A DNA stretch of 64,000 nt from Numida meleagris (Eukaryota > Chordata > Aves > Galliformes > Numididae): NCBI RefSeq assembly GCF_002078875.1, contig NC_034438.1, positions 23,576,104 through 23,640,103 of the forward strand, read 5' to 3'. This document shows, one piece after another, positions 11,891-25,010 of this stretch. Position numbers and translations under genes: made by a program. Each line of letters opens with the position of its first letter. Position 1 is the stretch's first letter. Under the pieces are notes generated by a model. The model was not told where the DNA came from. It did not search any database and worked only from the letters and a program-made list of their open reading frames with translations.

Positions 11891-12911
11891 CGGTTGGATC
11901 TGCTGGTAAGAGTTCTAGAGTGAACTCTTTTCACAGCTGTTCACATTGTCCTAAGCAACTTCTTAGAACAAAGTTCAAACCCTGAAAGAAAACAAATGGA
12001 TAAGGGAACAACTCTTGATCTGCATGGAAGATCATTAAAACACTATGTACACCATGTTCTTTCAGAACGGCTTCTCAAAACAGGAAACAAAACTGTTGAA
12101 GAAAGCTTTTTATGTTAGTTTTTCCAGTTTGAAAGTTTTGTAGTGTGTTCCTTAATAGCAACAAAAAACAACAGTGTACCTTTTGTGTGATGCTATATTG
12201 AATACTCTTTATAAATGTTTTGTTGATTTGCCTAAGGTTGTGTAAACTGTAGTTTCACTTACATCTACTTATGCACCTTGGGCACAGTGAGAGTAACGTG
12301 TACTTCTCCATCACTCTGAAGCAATGCTTTGAGACAGTATCAGCGCTGCAAGATTTCTGAGTGGCTGCAGAATGGCATACTTTCGAGGCAGGTGCTTCCA
12401 CATCCCAGATCTACATTATACAGTGCTAAGAAGTAAAACCATTTGTGACAACACTGTGGTTTCATAACCGTATATGCTAACCTTCCTCCAAGCGTTGTAT
12501 GCTGGCACATAACTATGAAATAGACCCTGCCCTGTTCACGAGGCAAGCGAGCTGCTAATGAGGAGAACATCTGTCTTTGTGTACTCATTTCTGTCATCCT
12601 CTATGGAGCTTCACCAGAAATGGCAGCTGGAGCAGACAAAGCAGATTGCATGCCTTAGCAGTCAGTGTAACTGTGTTTGCAGGCTGTTGAGTGGAGTGTG
12701 GTAAATAAATGCTGAACTGATAAGGAGATAGAGGGGGAGCAGCATTAAGTCCATCACATAAGGCAGAACTTAAAAAATACATGCTATTCTTCAGTAGGAA
12801 TAATATGCAATCCTGAAAAAAAAAGTACACAAAAATGATGTGTAGCTGCTGAATAGCACAAGAAATGCAGGTCTGCATGACCACTAAAAACATTTTACAT
12901 GTAGCAGCTGA
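11891..12911. other. Intergenic, no feature seen
   Basis: AT-rich sequence downstream of TBCA. Open frames on the minus strand (12340-12938) have no recognisable domain or coding bias and look like chance frames. Confidence 0.6.
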
Positions 12912-13452
12912 ATGTACTTTGCCCTGGTGAGGCCACATTTAGACTAATGTATCCAGTTCTGGGCTTCCCAGTTCAAGACTGGCATGGTCCTCCTAGAACG
13001 AATCCAGCAGAGGACCATGAAGATGATGAAGTGCCTGGAGCATCTTCCATATGAGGAAAGACTGAGTAACCTGGGTCTGTTCAGCCTTGAGAAAAGAAGA
13101 CTGAGGGGGGATCTGATTAATGTTTATAAATATCTAAAGACAGGTGGGAGGGAAATGGATGAGGCCAGGCACTTCTCAGTGGTGCATGGCGACAGGACAA
13201 GAAGTAATGGCCTAAAACTTGAACATAGGAAATTCCATACTAACATGTGGAAAAACTTATGGTAAGGGTGATGGAGCGCTGGAACAGGCTGCCTAGAGAG
13301 GTGGTGGAGTCTGCTTCTATGACAATAGTCAAGATCCATCTGGACACCTGCCTGTGCCACCTGTTGTAGGGTACCTGCTTTGGCAGGGGGGTTGGACTCA
13401 ATGCTTTCTTGAGGTCCCTTCCAAGCCCTGTGATTCTGTGATTCTGTGAATG
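12912..13452 (+). mobile_element. CR1 LINE 3' fragment (about 540 bp)
   Basis: A sense-strand CR1 copy running from the ORF2 C-terminal domain to the tail. A 93-codon frame at 12984-13265 still reads [19 protein letters not shown] and then [15 protein letters not shown], typical of the CR1 ORF2 C-terminus. The tail is two ATTCTGTG units at about 13432-13447, a variant of the ATTCTATG unit. The copy is 5' truncated and has stops after 'tggaaaaacttat', so it is not functional. Confidence 0.93.
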
Positions 13453-15861
13453 GAGAACAAACTTTGTAGTATGACTGAACTTGGCATTTAGTATTAAGAG
13501 TGTACGGGAATGAGTAGTAAATGTATAAACCATATTCCAGGGAAAAGTTTTTTGGTGCAGTAGATTCTCTAGAGTAGAGTGGTTTCTTGTGGTTATCAAA
13601 CCTGAATAGTTTGCCTCCATGTTTTTGTCCAAGCAATTTTATAGCTTCCTCTGATTGCATCATTAACTAAGATGATAACTCTCCCCTGTCCCTTTTGTCT
13701 TCCCTCCCACTAAGTTTCCAAAACGCTGAGCGTGCTCTGTCATATAGAAAATAGCCAGCCTCACTGATGAAAATCAAGATATGTTCATTAAGTGAATTAC
13801 TTTCTTCTCATCTCCACCTGCCCCTAGACATAACTAATTTCTGGGAGGACCGCAGCAACCCGCAGAAACTACACCAAAAAATCATGATGAGGCAGCAGTA
13901 ACATGGGGCTGGCCCTTGAAGGGTGATTGGCAAATCCATGCAGGTAATGCATTACTCATGCTATCAGAACAGTTGATCCAGTGATACGTTACAACAGACT
14001 GAATTTTTCCAGCAGTGCTCTGAGTGTCTATTCATACAGAAGATGATTTTTGCTGACAAAACATTTATCAATTAGACTGGATCCAAGTTCAGTAGTGAAG
14101 TATAATACAGAAAATTACAGCTTAGAGGTGGTATCATTATTACCCTCTCAGACCTTAAATTCAAAAACTACAAAAATTCAAAAATTCAAAAACTAAAAAT
14201 CTACACATTTTGGAGATGCATAGTCTGCATTAAGAGACCATTCTCCAAAAAGGAAAAATCTCATGGACAGTATTTTTTTATTTCTGTCCTCTTTGAATTC
14301 TGTCCCTAGCTTTACTGATGCCTATCAGAGTTCATCTGAGATTATTATGAGCTGTATTATCTTTACATATTATTAGTACATGTTCACTCAAGTTTTCATG
14401 CTGTTATTGTGAATGCATTTTACATCCAGGACAGTGGTGCTATCTTTTTGTTTACCTCTGTCTTCCTGGAAGAATATATTTAAGCAGTTGCTCAATTATT
14501 TGTCAGCCAAAAGACATTTCTTTCTGAGAGGCCACAGCAGAGCAAGAGTCCACATTATACCCTGACTGAAGAAACAAAAGATCTGAATTTAGAAGAAAAC
14601 ATAGATAGAAACCAACTATTTGAAAGCTATCAGTATAAGACTTCTGCCCATTTCTCTGATCATATGCTTGCCAGCTACTACCCATTTTTCAGTTTACCCT
14701 TGCACAGTTAAGATTCTTGTCTTCTGTGTCAGAGGACGTACTGCATGTAAGGTATGGCAATCCAAGCAAGAGACAGAACTTAACTTCTGGTACCTTCACT
14801 TGGAAACTCGTATTTCTCAAGTCCTCAGTTACACTGTGAATTCAAAACTGAAAGTAATTTTTAAGCAGTTTTGTCATCTAATTCAAATTCATTCCTTCAC
14901 TTGAAAAACCTCCACAGCACTCACAGCATTTCTTGTAAGTAGCTGACTTATAGCCTGATTTGCTTTTGTTGTTCTTAAAAATATTTTAGTACACAGCAGT
15001 TTCTTCCTCAGAAATAATTTCCCAGGGATTGTTTGAAGAATCTTGTACCCATAAAAGTAAACTGATGATTCTAAAATGATGCTTCTGACAAACCTCTAAT
15101 ATAACGTGTCTCAAAATGAACTCTCTCAAAATATCCTGCATGAAAAGGAAGCCTTGCAATTTGTTAGCACCATCTTTTGGGTTGTTGCTTTACAGTGTTT
15201 ATCTTCTGTTACCAAAATCCAAGAGAGCAACTTATTTTGCTTCTCAAAACCACATGTAGTTGAATAATTCAGAAAGGGGTCCAAGAAAACTCTGCATTCC
15301 AGCACGAACTGTAAGAAGCACACCACTAAGTCACATCCCATTCCCCACTCCCTCTTCTTAACAACTCTGATTCCAAGCTGCACCTGTCTGGCTGGAGTTT
15401 GCAACCTGCAACCTCTGCTTGGAGTCTAGTGTCTAAGTCTGTTATTTCCCCCAAAACACAAGCAGAGGAAACAGCTGTCACTGAAAGCTTGCACCCTTTT
15501 ACCCTTTGACTCATTAGCCCAACAGCTACCACTTACTTTAACATGTAGACTCTGTTCTTATAACTGATCACATTATACTAGACACCAGCCAACAACACAG
15601 TAAGGCAACTGTAAGTTTCTTACAGTAAGAAACTGTACTCTCAAAAAAACAGATTTTGTAAATCGAAGGCACTGAGATAAGAAGTATGGGGAGCAGGAAA
15701 AGCACAATCTGGCATAAAAGCACTTGCACAAGGCACATCACTACATATAGGCCATTCCTGACCATAGCTAATGAGCGTAAAAGAAGGGGATAAGATTGAA
15801 CAATGTGGTTTTTTCCTGTCCACCAAAATATTGTTACCTGACTTGAGTCTCCCCTCCAAAA
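13453..15861. other. Intergenic, mostly featureless
   Basis: No gene is supported. There is a short A-rich tandem (TTCAAAAAC-like units) near 14160-14200 and a perfect 21-bp hairpin at 15614-15634. Open frames here lack any recognisable domain. Confidence 0.6.
15614..15634. repeat. Near-loopless perfect inverted repeat
   Basis: Arms AGTTTCTTAC and GTAAGAAACT are exact reverse complements separated by a single A. The short spacer suggests a cruciform-prone palindrome. No transposon end is recognised. Confidence 0.85.
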
Positions 15862-16093
15862 AGGGGAAGGTTTAGATTAAATGTAAGAAGGAAAATTCTT
15901 TACTCAGAGGGTGGTGAGGCACTGACACAGGCTGCCCAGAGAAGCTGTGGGTGCCCCATTCCTGTAGGCGCTCAAGGCCAGGTTGGATGGGGCCCTGGGC
16001 AGCCTGAGCTGGTTGGTGACAGCCCTGCCTGTGGTAGAGGATTGGAACTGGGTGGTCTTTGATGTCCCTTCCAACCCAAGCTATTCTGCGATT
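15862..16093 (+). mobile_element. CR1 LINE 3' fragment (about 230 bp)
   Basis: CR1 ORF2 end and 3' region: 'tttagattaaatgtaag', 'aggctgcccagagaagctg', 'ggccaggttggatggggcc', 'tgtcccttccaacccaagc', 'tattctgcga'. This is the last CR1 I can recognise before a stretch of nearly 28 kb without one around OTP. Confidence 0.93.
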
Positions 16094-18672
16094 TAGCTGA
16101 ATTTCACTATGATCACACTGCATACATTAAAAGGTGATTTACCCATCAAAACAGTTTAAGTCACAGAGTGCATATCAGATCCAAGATTTAAGTAAACCTA
16201 CATCTGAGTAAGCCTCCATCCCTTATCCTGTAGCCACATAAAAGGACTGTAATATACTTCTCCATGGATGAGTTAATTATACCTATGTATTTTGATTTAA
16301 GTCCTCAAGAAGGATAGCGGCATTACAGCAAGTCACATTTAGAAGCTCTGCTAAATGTCCTGTAGTAGGAAAAGGAGACTAACTGCAGAGTCAAGCCAAT
16401 TAGCACTGCGACACTTAATCCAAGGGCAACCATTTCATACATCTCTAATGGTTGTGAATCTGCAAAATATAATGTACATCATGCTACAAGCATTTCCATT
16501 ATGCTCTTCAGATTTTGACTTTTTGGCAAAGAAAAAGGTTGTACTTTCAAAATGACACTCACAAAATGCAATAAACTAAGCAAGAAGTTTGTAGGCAGCA
16601 GCAAACATTAGGAGCTCGCAATAAAAAGGCTTTATCTGCCATCCAAAAAATCAGTTTTCAAATCCTCTCTACTTCTACCTAAGGTAGTTCAAATCCAAAT
16701 CTGCCAGTTAAAAAAAAAAAAAAAAGTAAATAGCCAATGAATTGCTCTGTATTCTTAGAATGATGTACTGGTTTGGGCAACTCATCTCCCATACCTCTGG
16801 TGAAAACCTTCAGCACTCTCCTTCATATCGCAGAGACTTCATCTAGAAGCATTCCTACAGTCGAAAGCTACAATGAAAGAAATGAATGAATAGGAGAAAC
16901 TCAGGAAAGTAGGGGAAATTACCAAGGTGACTAAAATATGATCTGTACAGAATGATGGAATTAATTCAGGTGTTTTAACCTGGACAATATATATGGTGGT
17001 GATGGCAGCAGTCCCCAGGCACGTCAAAGACTATAGAGGGAAGGAATAAACTTTTGGTTTGCAGGTCAAGCAAAATGCAGTGATCTTCAACTGCAGTGTA
17101 GAAGTAATTTAGCACGGTTCTTCACCCCTCAGAAAACAGGTAACTGTAATACAGAGCTGAGATACATGGCCAGGAAGCTCTGTTACAAATCACACAGGTA
17201 TAGCTGGTCCTGGCTGAAACATACCCACGGGGAAAGCCATCTAAAAGGGGATTGTAGCAAGTCCTTCCCTGAGCAGACTCATCCCTAAAGCTCACCCACC
17301 CACACAGAAATGTAAAAAAGGCAAGTTTTGTGACACAACTGAATCCCTCCACAGCAGCATCAAAGAACTGATCCCCAGAGCTCTCTCAAAGGAGGGAATT
17401 TCAGTGGTACATATCAAACCTTTCAAACCTTGCGCAGAGCATTAAAATGCAGCAGACTTAAAGGAGTGGAAAGTGGTCCTCCTGAAGAAAAAAAGTGGAT
17501 TACAATCCAGATAAGGTCTTTTTGTGTGACTTCCCACTTGTTTTTATTCACGTTTCTGAACACTCACCATTAATGCATAGCCAGAAGTGCCTCAAATTTC
17601 TGACTTGGCAGTTTTGTGCACAAGCAACTCATTTAGTCAAAGAGGTTTGGCCTGAAGCTGAAGGATGGAGCTTGCATGACACCAGAAGTGAACTGTAAAG
17701 CCTACTAAGAGAAACTGTGAGGGAAGCAGCAACTTCACTATAGTCTCAGCCTTAACACTTGAGTGAAAGGAGAAGAAAATGTGCTATTTGTAGCCTAATT
17801 GCCTTAACCACTGGATCTCACTGGACATCCACTCTTTATAAGGATGCAGGACTACACTGGCTCTTTATAAAAAAAATGGAAAACAGAAAGAAGATGCACT
17901 GAGTTCTCTCCCATTACAATTTTTGTCTACAGTGCATTACTATATACAACATGTGCCTCATGATAAACCTAAGGGCCTAGGACTTCAGAGAAGATAGCAC
18001 AAGAGATGTACAACTCCAGCAATTCTACAGTCTTCTAAATGTATATGTAACCATGGGGAGGGAAGGGGTGGTGAATCCCAAGCAACCAGCAGCTGACCTT
18101 CATAGATTACTTGCTAGAATGACCTAGAATCCAGCATTCATGATCAAAATTCACTGGAATTCGCTGAAATCCAAAATCTAGAACCAATCAACCTAAGCAT
18201 TACCCTTAACAGGAAGAAGGAAATGTTTAACCTTGCAACAAATTGCTTCCCTTATTGTTCTGCAGTTCCTGTAGACATCACATCAGATGGAAGGAAACCC
18301 AATGACCCAGAGAAAGAGCCTCAATTAGTAAGGTTAACAGAAGCTGTATAGGTTGAAATTGGAAAAATAAGCACTTTATTTATGTATCAATTACTGCTTG
18401 CCCCCCATTTCAACAAAAGGAAATAAAATTTTCTCATTCTTCCTAACAATCCAGCAGCCTCCTCCTGCCGCAGTGTAATTAGTGGTAAATTTCACCACAG
18501 TTCTCCACAAGTAATCAAAAAGGCTACCTAATTAAAAAAGTAATTAGTTTACACAGATAGATGTGAGTGGATAGATTAGTTTATGAAAATAATATGAAAT
18601 TCCTCTAGATGCTTTTAGAGGCTTGGCTTCTTACCATTTTATGGTTTCTACACACTTCCAGGGGAATGGATT

Positions 18673-18715
<43 letters not shown>

Positions 18716-21700
18716 ACAAAAAAAAAACCACTGCTCTTTCAATTATGATGATACCTTTCAAAAATAATTGATCTGATGTGTCATTTTCAAAATTTATCCT
18801 CTGTTTTCAACATAGAAGATAAACTTATGTTTTTGCATAAAAATCCATGCCTCCACAGAAAAACTAGCATTCTCTCAGATTGTTTACATAATACATATAA
18901 CGAGGTCACCTAGGTGTCAAGCTGAACTGGTGCTGAACCTGTAAGATTCAAAAGCCATCATCCAGCATGCTGCAGAATTTTTAAAAGCTCAGAACGAGTC
19001 CTGCTGCCAGGCAGGACCAAGGGCTCTCTCTCCCAAGCATCTTTCCGCCAACAGAAGCCAGCAGGAAACCCCTGGGCAAGGAGCACAGCATTCACAGGGT
19101 GAAGATCAGCCCTCATACTCTGCATGTGTTGACTCTTGCAATTTTCCCAAATGCAGGAAACTTGATTATATCATTTGTGTCAGCAGGGTGCTGTATTCTC
19201 TTTCTCTTGAGCTGGGGGATGGATGGAGTAGGTGACACAAAAGCCAGTATCCAGTGCTCAAGGGAAAAGGGTAAGAAACGTGTACAGCATCAATCCTAGA
19301 TGAAAACTAGTGAGCTAAGGGACACCCAAAGGCTGCATTATGGCCAATAGCCACTGATTGACCTCCCCTCCATGAATGCAACAAATGCCACTTACACAAT
19401 TGTGATGCTCAAAAAAAATTGTGGTAAGAACTCTAGCCATCACAAGAGAGAAAACTGCCTTCTGAACTGGATAAAAATTGAAAAAATTTACAGTTGAGCA
19501 AATCAAAAACTGTATACTTAAATGTTGTATTCCTTAAAAAAACATATGCGTGAAACTGAAATTTCAAGCAATGATATTGAAAAGATACAACTACACATAC
19601 TGAATTCATTAACAGACTAGCTTTTAAAGGATCCAGGTGCCTACTCTCATTTTGCTACTTCTGGAGTGCTACCCTCTGCTTTCAGGAACATTGAATCAAC
19701 TGGAAATTTCTGGGTAATGTGAACTCTGGAGAACCCATGCTGAAGACCTCTGATATTACGCACATACCTTGTGTTGCACTAGATGGAGGCAGTGAAAAAC
19801 AAGAAGCTTGTCCACTGATCAAAACAAAGCAATTTTCAAATCGATGCAAACAGATCTCAGAGTACTTGGTCAAAGCCAATTTTAAATAAATAACCAGCAG
19901 CAGTCTACGTGAAATGCGATGGTGAACCCAGTCCATTTCAGAGTATTGTTGAGCATTTACAAAGAAAGGGCATCTAAAGAGCCATCACATTAGGTCCTTG
20001 CTGTGCCGAGAGGCTGTACAAATAATGGAAAATAATAGTCCAAAGTATTTTATGATCTCAATGTTAATTCAAACTAGTGAATGAGACAAGCAAAGGCTTT
20101 AAAAAAAAAGTAACCAAGATATTAAGTCAGACTTAGTCAGACTACCCAGCTCCTACTGGAAATCAGTTTCTTTCCACAGTTAGGCAGAGCTGAGTGGTAT
20201 ATTAGAAACTGGAAGGAGGACAACCAATGCTCTCACTTGGCTTTGAACTCAAGCACTTATGTAACAGCAGCTAAACAAACAAACCCAAACAACACAGTCT
20301 TAGGAGAATGAAGGACAGCTGTGAGAACAGAGGTGCTAATAAAAATAGTATACTATCATACGGCAAATGCTAAACTAAGGGTTCCAAGGCAGAGCCATTT
20401 CTCTTCTGGGTAACAGAGAGGTGAGAATTCATATCCTAAACACCTGCCTCTTCAGAGGAGCCTGGAGCTGAGATGACATGGTCATTAAACTATCTTCTTA
20501 TTAAGAGGAGTACTGGTAGAGTAAGGTCAAGACAAATAACAGAAATGAAGCGTTAAGGTAAAAAAGGTCAGACAGTTTTGCCAAGACTATAAACATCCTG
20601 TGGATAAACAGAAAATTCCAGTTCCTTCTGCACCTTTCAGAAAAAATTGTATTCAATTTTAATGAAAAACTCAGCTGGAGCTGGACAAATACTCTCTATT
20701 TGTACTGTAAAATATAAAACCTTGCTCAAAAATCGCTACATCATCAGTTGCCTATGATCAAGAGCACTTTACAGCTGGCTTAACTTCAAAGATATGTGCT
20801 ACCCTTCATATTGAGTTCCTTCTGAAATAGCCAATCTACACTCAAGTTTTGCTTTTCCCTTATGAAGATCAAACAGAAAAATGTGGAAAAAAATGTTATG
20901 TATTTTTTTAAACAAAAGCAACACTTACACACTGGCCACAGTTTTGATGAGCAAGACACAGAAAACTTCACTTGATTTTAGAGCCACCACAATGCAAGGA
21001 AGTATGTAGTCGTCAGGGACAGGTTACCAACAGTGATGCACTTTTGTTTCGTTGTTCTTCAGCAAATCAGTTAGCCTCTGCAAGCTCTTCTATACAATAA
21101 TTTGTGTTATAAGATTTTTTTTTCAGTGGTAATGTGATGTCAGTATTATTTCATGTTTATTACTTCAGTCCTTTTTGAAAGTCGTCAAGTGAACAAATTA
21201 CAGCTAACTGGAGAAGCAAGAAATACTTAATGGTTAAGATGCTCACACTCAAATATGCAGCTTCGGAACTTCTTGATACTTTTAACCCTGAAAGCATTGA
21301 TAGTTTTAAGATTAATTTTAACTTAATAATTACGGGATATTTTATGTATGCAATATGTTGTATTACAGGTGGATAGTACTGTTAACCAAGCAGAAGCAGC
21401 TAGTCTCTTACAAGAGGAAGATTTCATTACTTGCAAGATTAGCACATGAAAGTTGTGGTTTCAGTCCGTAGCTGATTTTTAAAGTGTCCTGCGGTAAATC
21501 TGACTGAAGTAGTCAGAGAGATAGGGCAGGATAAAGAGGGGTAAGAGCTGGAGAGTCTGCTGGCAGGTCGTTAGACTGGATGCGTGAGAGTTGGTCTCCA
21601 AATGCATTACACAAGCCAAGGAGTGAAACACCCTACCTTCCAAAATGTCACAGCTACCTGAAAGCACATACACCATGCTAAAAATGCTATTGTGGCTAAA

Positions 21701-24400
21701 TGATCTCAAAGGACAACATGGTTTGCAAATCAGGATAAAGACTTTACAAAAATGCCGCAAGACAAAACATTCACTCACCTGTCAGCTACTTTTTGAGCTA
21801 CAGCGAGGTGAGAAGTTTTACCAACACTTACATAAAGACAAGCCTTCCTGGAGTTCTTACTCTCACTAGGAATCTCAATAAGCAGTCCAAGGAGCAAGCT
21901 ACTGTTTCCAAACATTGAGTTCAAAAAGGAGCACACTTATCCTGACTGTATTGGGCTATTTTATCTCTGCTTCTCTAATTCTTCTCCTGCAGAGCACAAG
22001 GAAGGCATACTCTGAAGACAGCACAGGAGAGAAGAGCAGTGACAGCTGGGAGCCATCCAAAGTAAAGAAGGCCACTTGCAGGAGGTTTCCTCCGCCAGCA
22101 TGTCACCATCCCCAACGCTAGACTCTCCCCTGCAACCTCTCACTGATTCATTAGCTGTAAATAACGTGACTTAGGGAGGAAGCAGAACTTTATTAACATT
22201 CAGAGAGGCCAGCACCGCAAATGAAGACTCGATTTGCTGATTACTAGCAGCCAAGCTCCACATTGTGCTCTGGCTCCTTCCCCAATTTGAATGCCCTAAT
22301 ACATGACTTTCTCTCTAGTTCCTCACTCTCGATGAGCAGAAATGAACAGGAACAAAATGTCACTGCCATCATTGCTTCTAGTACTGGTAAAGAAAATCCA
22401 GTACATTAAGTCTAAAACTATCTGACAGTGATTGTCTCTGTCCCTACCATCATCAGAGTATGCAAAGGGCAGAAGTTATGATGGAGTTCCTAGACTCTGA
22501 CATTTTCATTCAAAACACTCTTACTAGATGCCACCACTGCCATTAATTCTTTGTCTTCTATGGATCCTAAATTCTTTCAACTCTTGGGTGTACTTTCACA
22601 CAACTGTACCCATCCTAGTGAAAGATACTATTCAAGGCTGGAAGTAATCCACCTACAGTAGGCTGATTTTATACTGGGTGAATGTAAATGTAGTCAGCCA
22701 GTCATCACCTACACAGACAACTTGCAATATATTATTGTGGTGTTGAATTAAAGTTTCTGTTAATGACTGCAATTTCCCCAGTGCACATCCACCAGGCACC
22801 TGTAATCTGGCTGTCTTCAACCATGAGCACTCCTGTAATACAGGAAACAAAGGAGGTCCTAGGGCTCTGCTAACTTAATGCTTGGCCACTGCTCTGAAGT
22901 TAAATGAAATACTTCTGTACTTACTCCAGCCATCAAGCCAAAACATTCTGACCTCTTCATCTGTAGCATAAAGAAAAAGATGACTTTCAGTACTGTAGCT
23001 TCTATAGCAGTAGGGTATACAAAACCCTGAGTGCTGAGTCTCAGCTTTCCTTAAGTCACCCTGCTTCCAGAAAGCACCTGCTACAGCTAACTTGTGCTTT
23101 CAATTGTGAGGGTCAGCAAGATTTAAGGGTGAAAAAATAAACATGAGTTATGTTAAGGTCTGTATGATTCTCTGAGTGAGCAGAAATATGGGGAAAGAGT
23201 CCTACATTCATTATTGTGTATTTCAGGAAGAAGAAATGCTTCTTTTTTGAGAACATCAATTCAGACATAGTCAATCACGATCCAAAACTTAGCTACTGGC
23301 CAGATGGATCAGGAAGAGAGAGGTCCACAGGCAAAAGTTTGAATCTGCTCAGAACACAGCATGCAGGTCAAGAAAACAATGGTAGAAGATCTGACAATGA
23401 AACCCTATCAGAAAGCATTCCTCTGAAAAAAGAATCTTCTCTCTCTCCAGTCAGCCAGTAGCAGAGTTTCCCGGGACACATTTTTTTTGCTAAGCAGGAT
23501 ACACTATTTCTTCTAAGAAAACGAACACTGAAAAACGTGATATGTTTTTTCTTCTCCTAGAAGGCCATCTTTTAAGAATAAGCAAACAAACAAACAAAAA
23601 AACCCAAACAGTTTTAAGAGTGTTGTTTTCAGGGCTTACTTTGAAGTTCTAATGAGTATTGTGGCTATATACAAAATTACTACCAATGAGATACCCTGAA
23701 CTAGAGCCTAGAGAGTCCTGCATGTCTCCATCATTTTAGAAAGCACCAAAAATGGGAGATGAACGTGACTGTTTGCAATGAGCGCTTCTGTAGATAAATA
23801 AATAAATAATGTTGCAAATAGCGTAAGTCCACAAAACCCTCCACACACACACACACAGTGCGTGCGCGGAGGCAGCCATCAGGAAAACACATTGCACGAG
23901 GGTCAGAGCGTTGGACAGTGCCTTCAGCTGAGGGGCCCCTTCGGTCTCATGGTTCTCAGCTCTCCACTGCCAGTGTAGCGTTCCCTGATTTTGTGCTAAC
24001 GTCACACAGACCTTTTCCTCATCAAGAGGCCTGACCTTTACCAGGCGGTGTGGGTGTTGGGCTGAGGGGAGAACTGTTCCTGCTGACAATAAGAACAAAG
24101 TGTGGATTCCATCTCCTCTACAAGTTACCGAGAGCATAAGCAAAGAAATAAAAATACCCTACCCTTTATTTTATTTTAGTATTTCATATGCAAGCCGTTT
24201 TTCTTGATTAGTTTAAAAAACCACCAAGATGTGCCCAATTTTATACTACTAAAACACACAAAAAAAAGCTCGGGGTTTTTCCCTCTATCATGCAGCAGAG
24301 CCAGTGTAATTTCCCCGGGGAGCGTTAGGCAGCCTATTACCCCATTTGCTTCCCTTTTATTTTATGTAAATACAGCACTTCACTCACCAATGGGCCTTGC
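16094..24400. other. Intergenic, TBCA-OTP, no gene supported
   Basis: AT-rich DNA with no supported gene. It contains a 16-base A run at 16710-16725, a CA microsatellite (18675-18710), an A run near 20101-20109, an exon-like 26-codon segment (21369-21449, see findings) and an alternating purine-pyrimidine tract (23842-23868). Open frames of 60-135 codons show no domain. Confidence 0.6.
18675..18710. repeat. (AC)18 microsatellite
   Basis: Eighteen uninterrupted AC units, followed by an A-rich stretch. Such a tract is likely to vary in length between individuals. Confidence 0.97.
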
Positions 24401-25010
24401 CTTTCACTGATGGCGAAGCAATCCCCTCAGTGCTAGGACAGCATCACACGGCCCCTCACCGACCTGCCCAATGGCGGCAGTGCCCCCTCACACCGCCCTG
24501 GGCTCTACGGCACTTCCCACCTGGCCTTTCCTGCCCTGGCCCCTCAGAACTCCGATGGGCCCAGGCCTGGCTGCCCACCCCATCCAACCCTCATGGCACC
24601 GCATCACTGGCTGCCATAGCTCTGTGCGAGGCCCCATGCACGCGCAGAAGATGGCTGTTGTGTGGCTGTCTTTGCAGCCTCGCCTGGTGAGAACCACCCT
24701 TGTGCTCAACAGTGTGCCCACGGCTTTGATTCTTCTTCATCCACCATTTTGGTTCAGAGCAGCCTTGTCCACTTTGTGGCCCAGCGAGGGGGTGGCCTTG
24801 TGCCCTCACAGTTGTTGTTTCCCACCTCATGGAGGATCCTGGCTGGGTCTCATGTGGCTGCCAGGCTGGGGACATCATCCCACCGGCCAAATGATGCAAT
24901 AGTGGCAGCCAATGAGTCTGGCAGGCTGCGGGCAGCCACAGCGGGCACATGGGAGGAGGGAGCCACTGAGCATTCCTGCCCCTCTCGTTAAAAACGGCCG
25001 TCCTAGCGGC
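24400..25010. other. Unexplained GC-rich block
   Basis: Base composition rises sharply from the AT-rich flank. The sequence is C/G-rich, but in its first part TG and CA dinucleotides are common and CG is scarce, unlike the CpG islands that follow. Long overlapping frames on both strands (for example 24591-25241 minus and 24471-24902 plus) are a by-product of the few stops in GC-rich DNA and contain no domain that I recognise. It may be an old repeat, a decayed pseudogene or an untranslated transcript exon. Confidence 0.45.

Noticed and set aside
13124..13663. Minus-strand frame of 179 codons
   Set aside because: Much of it is antisense to the CR1 copy at 12912-13452; no independent protein signal.
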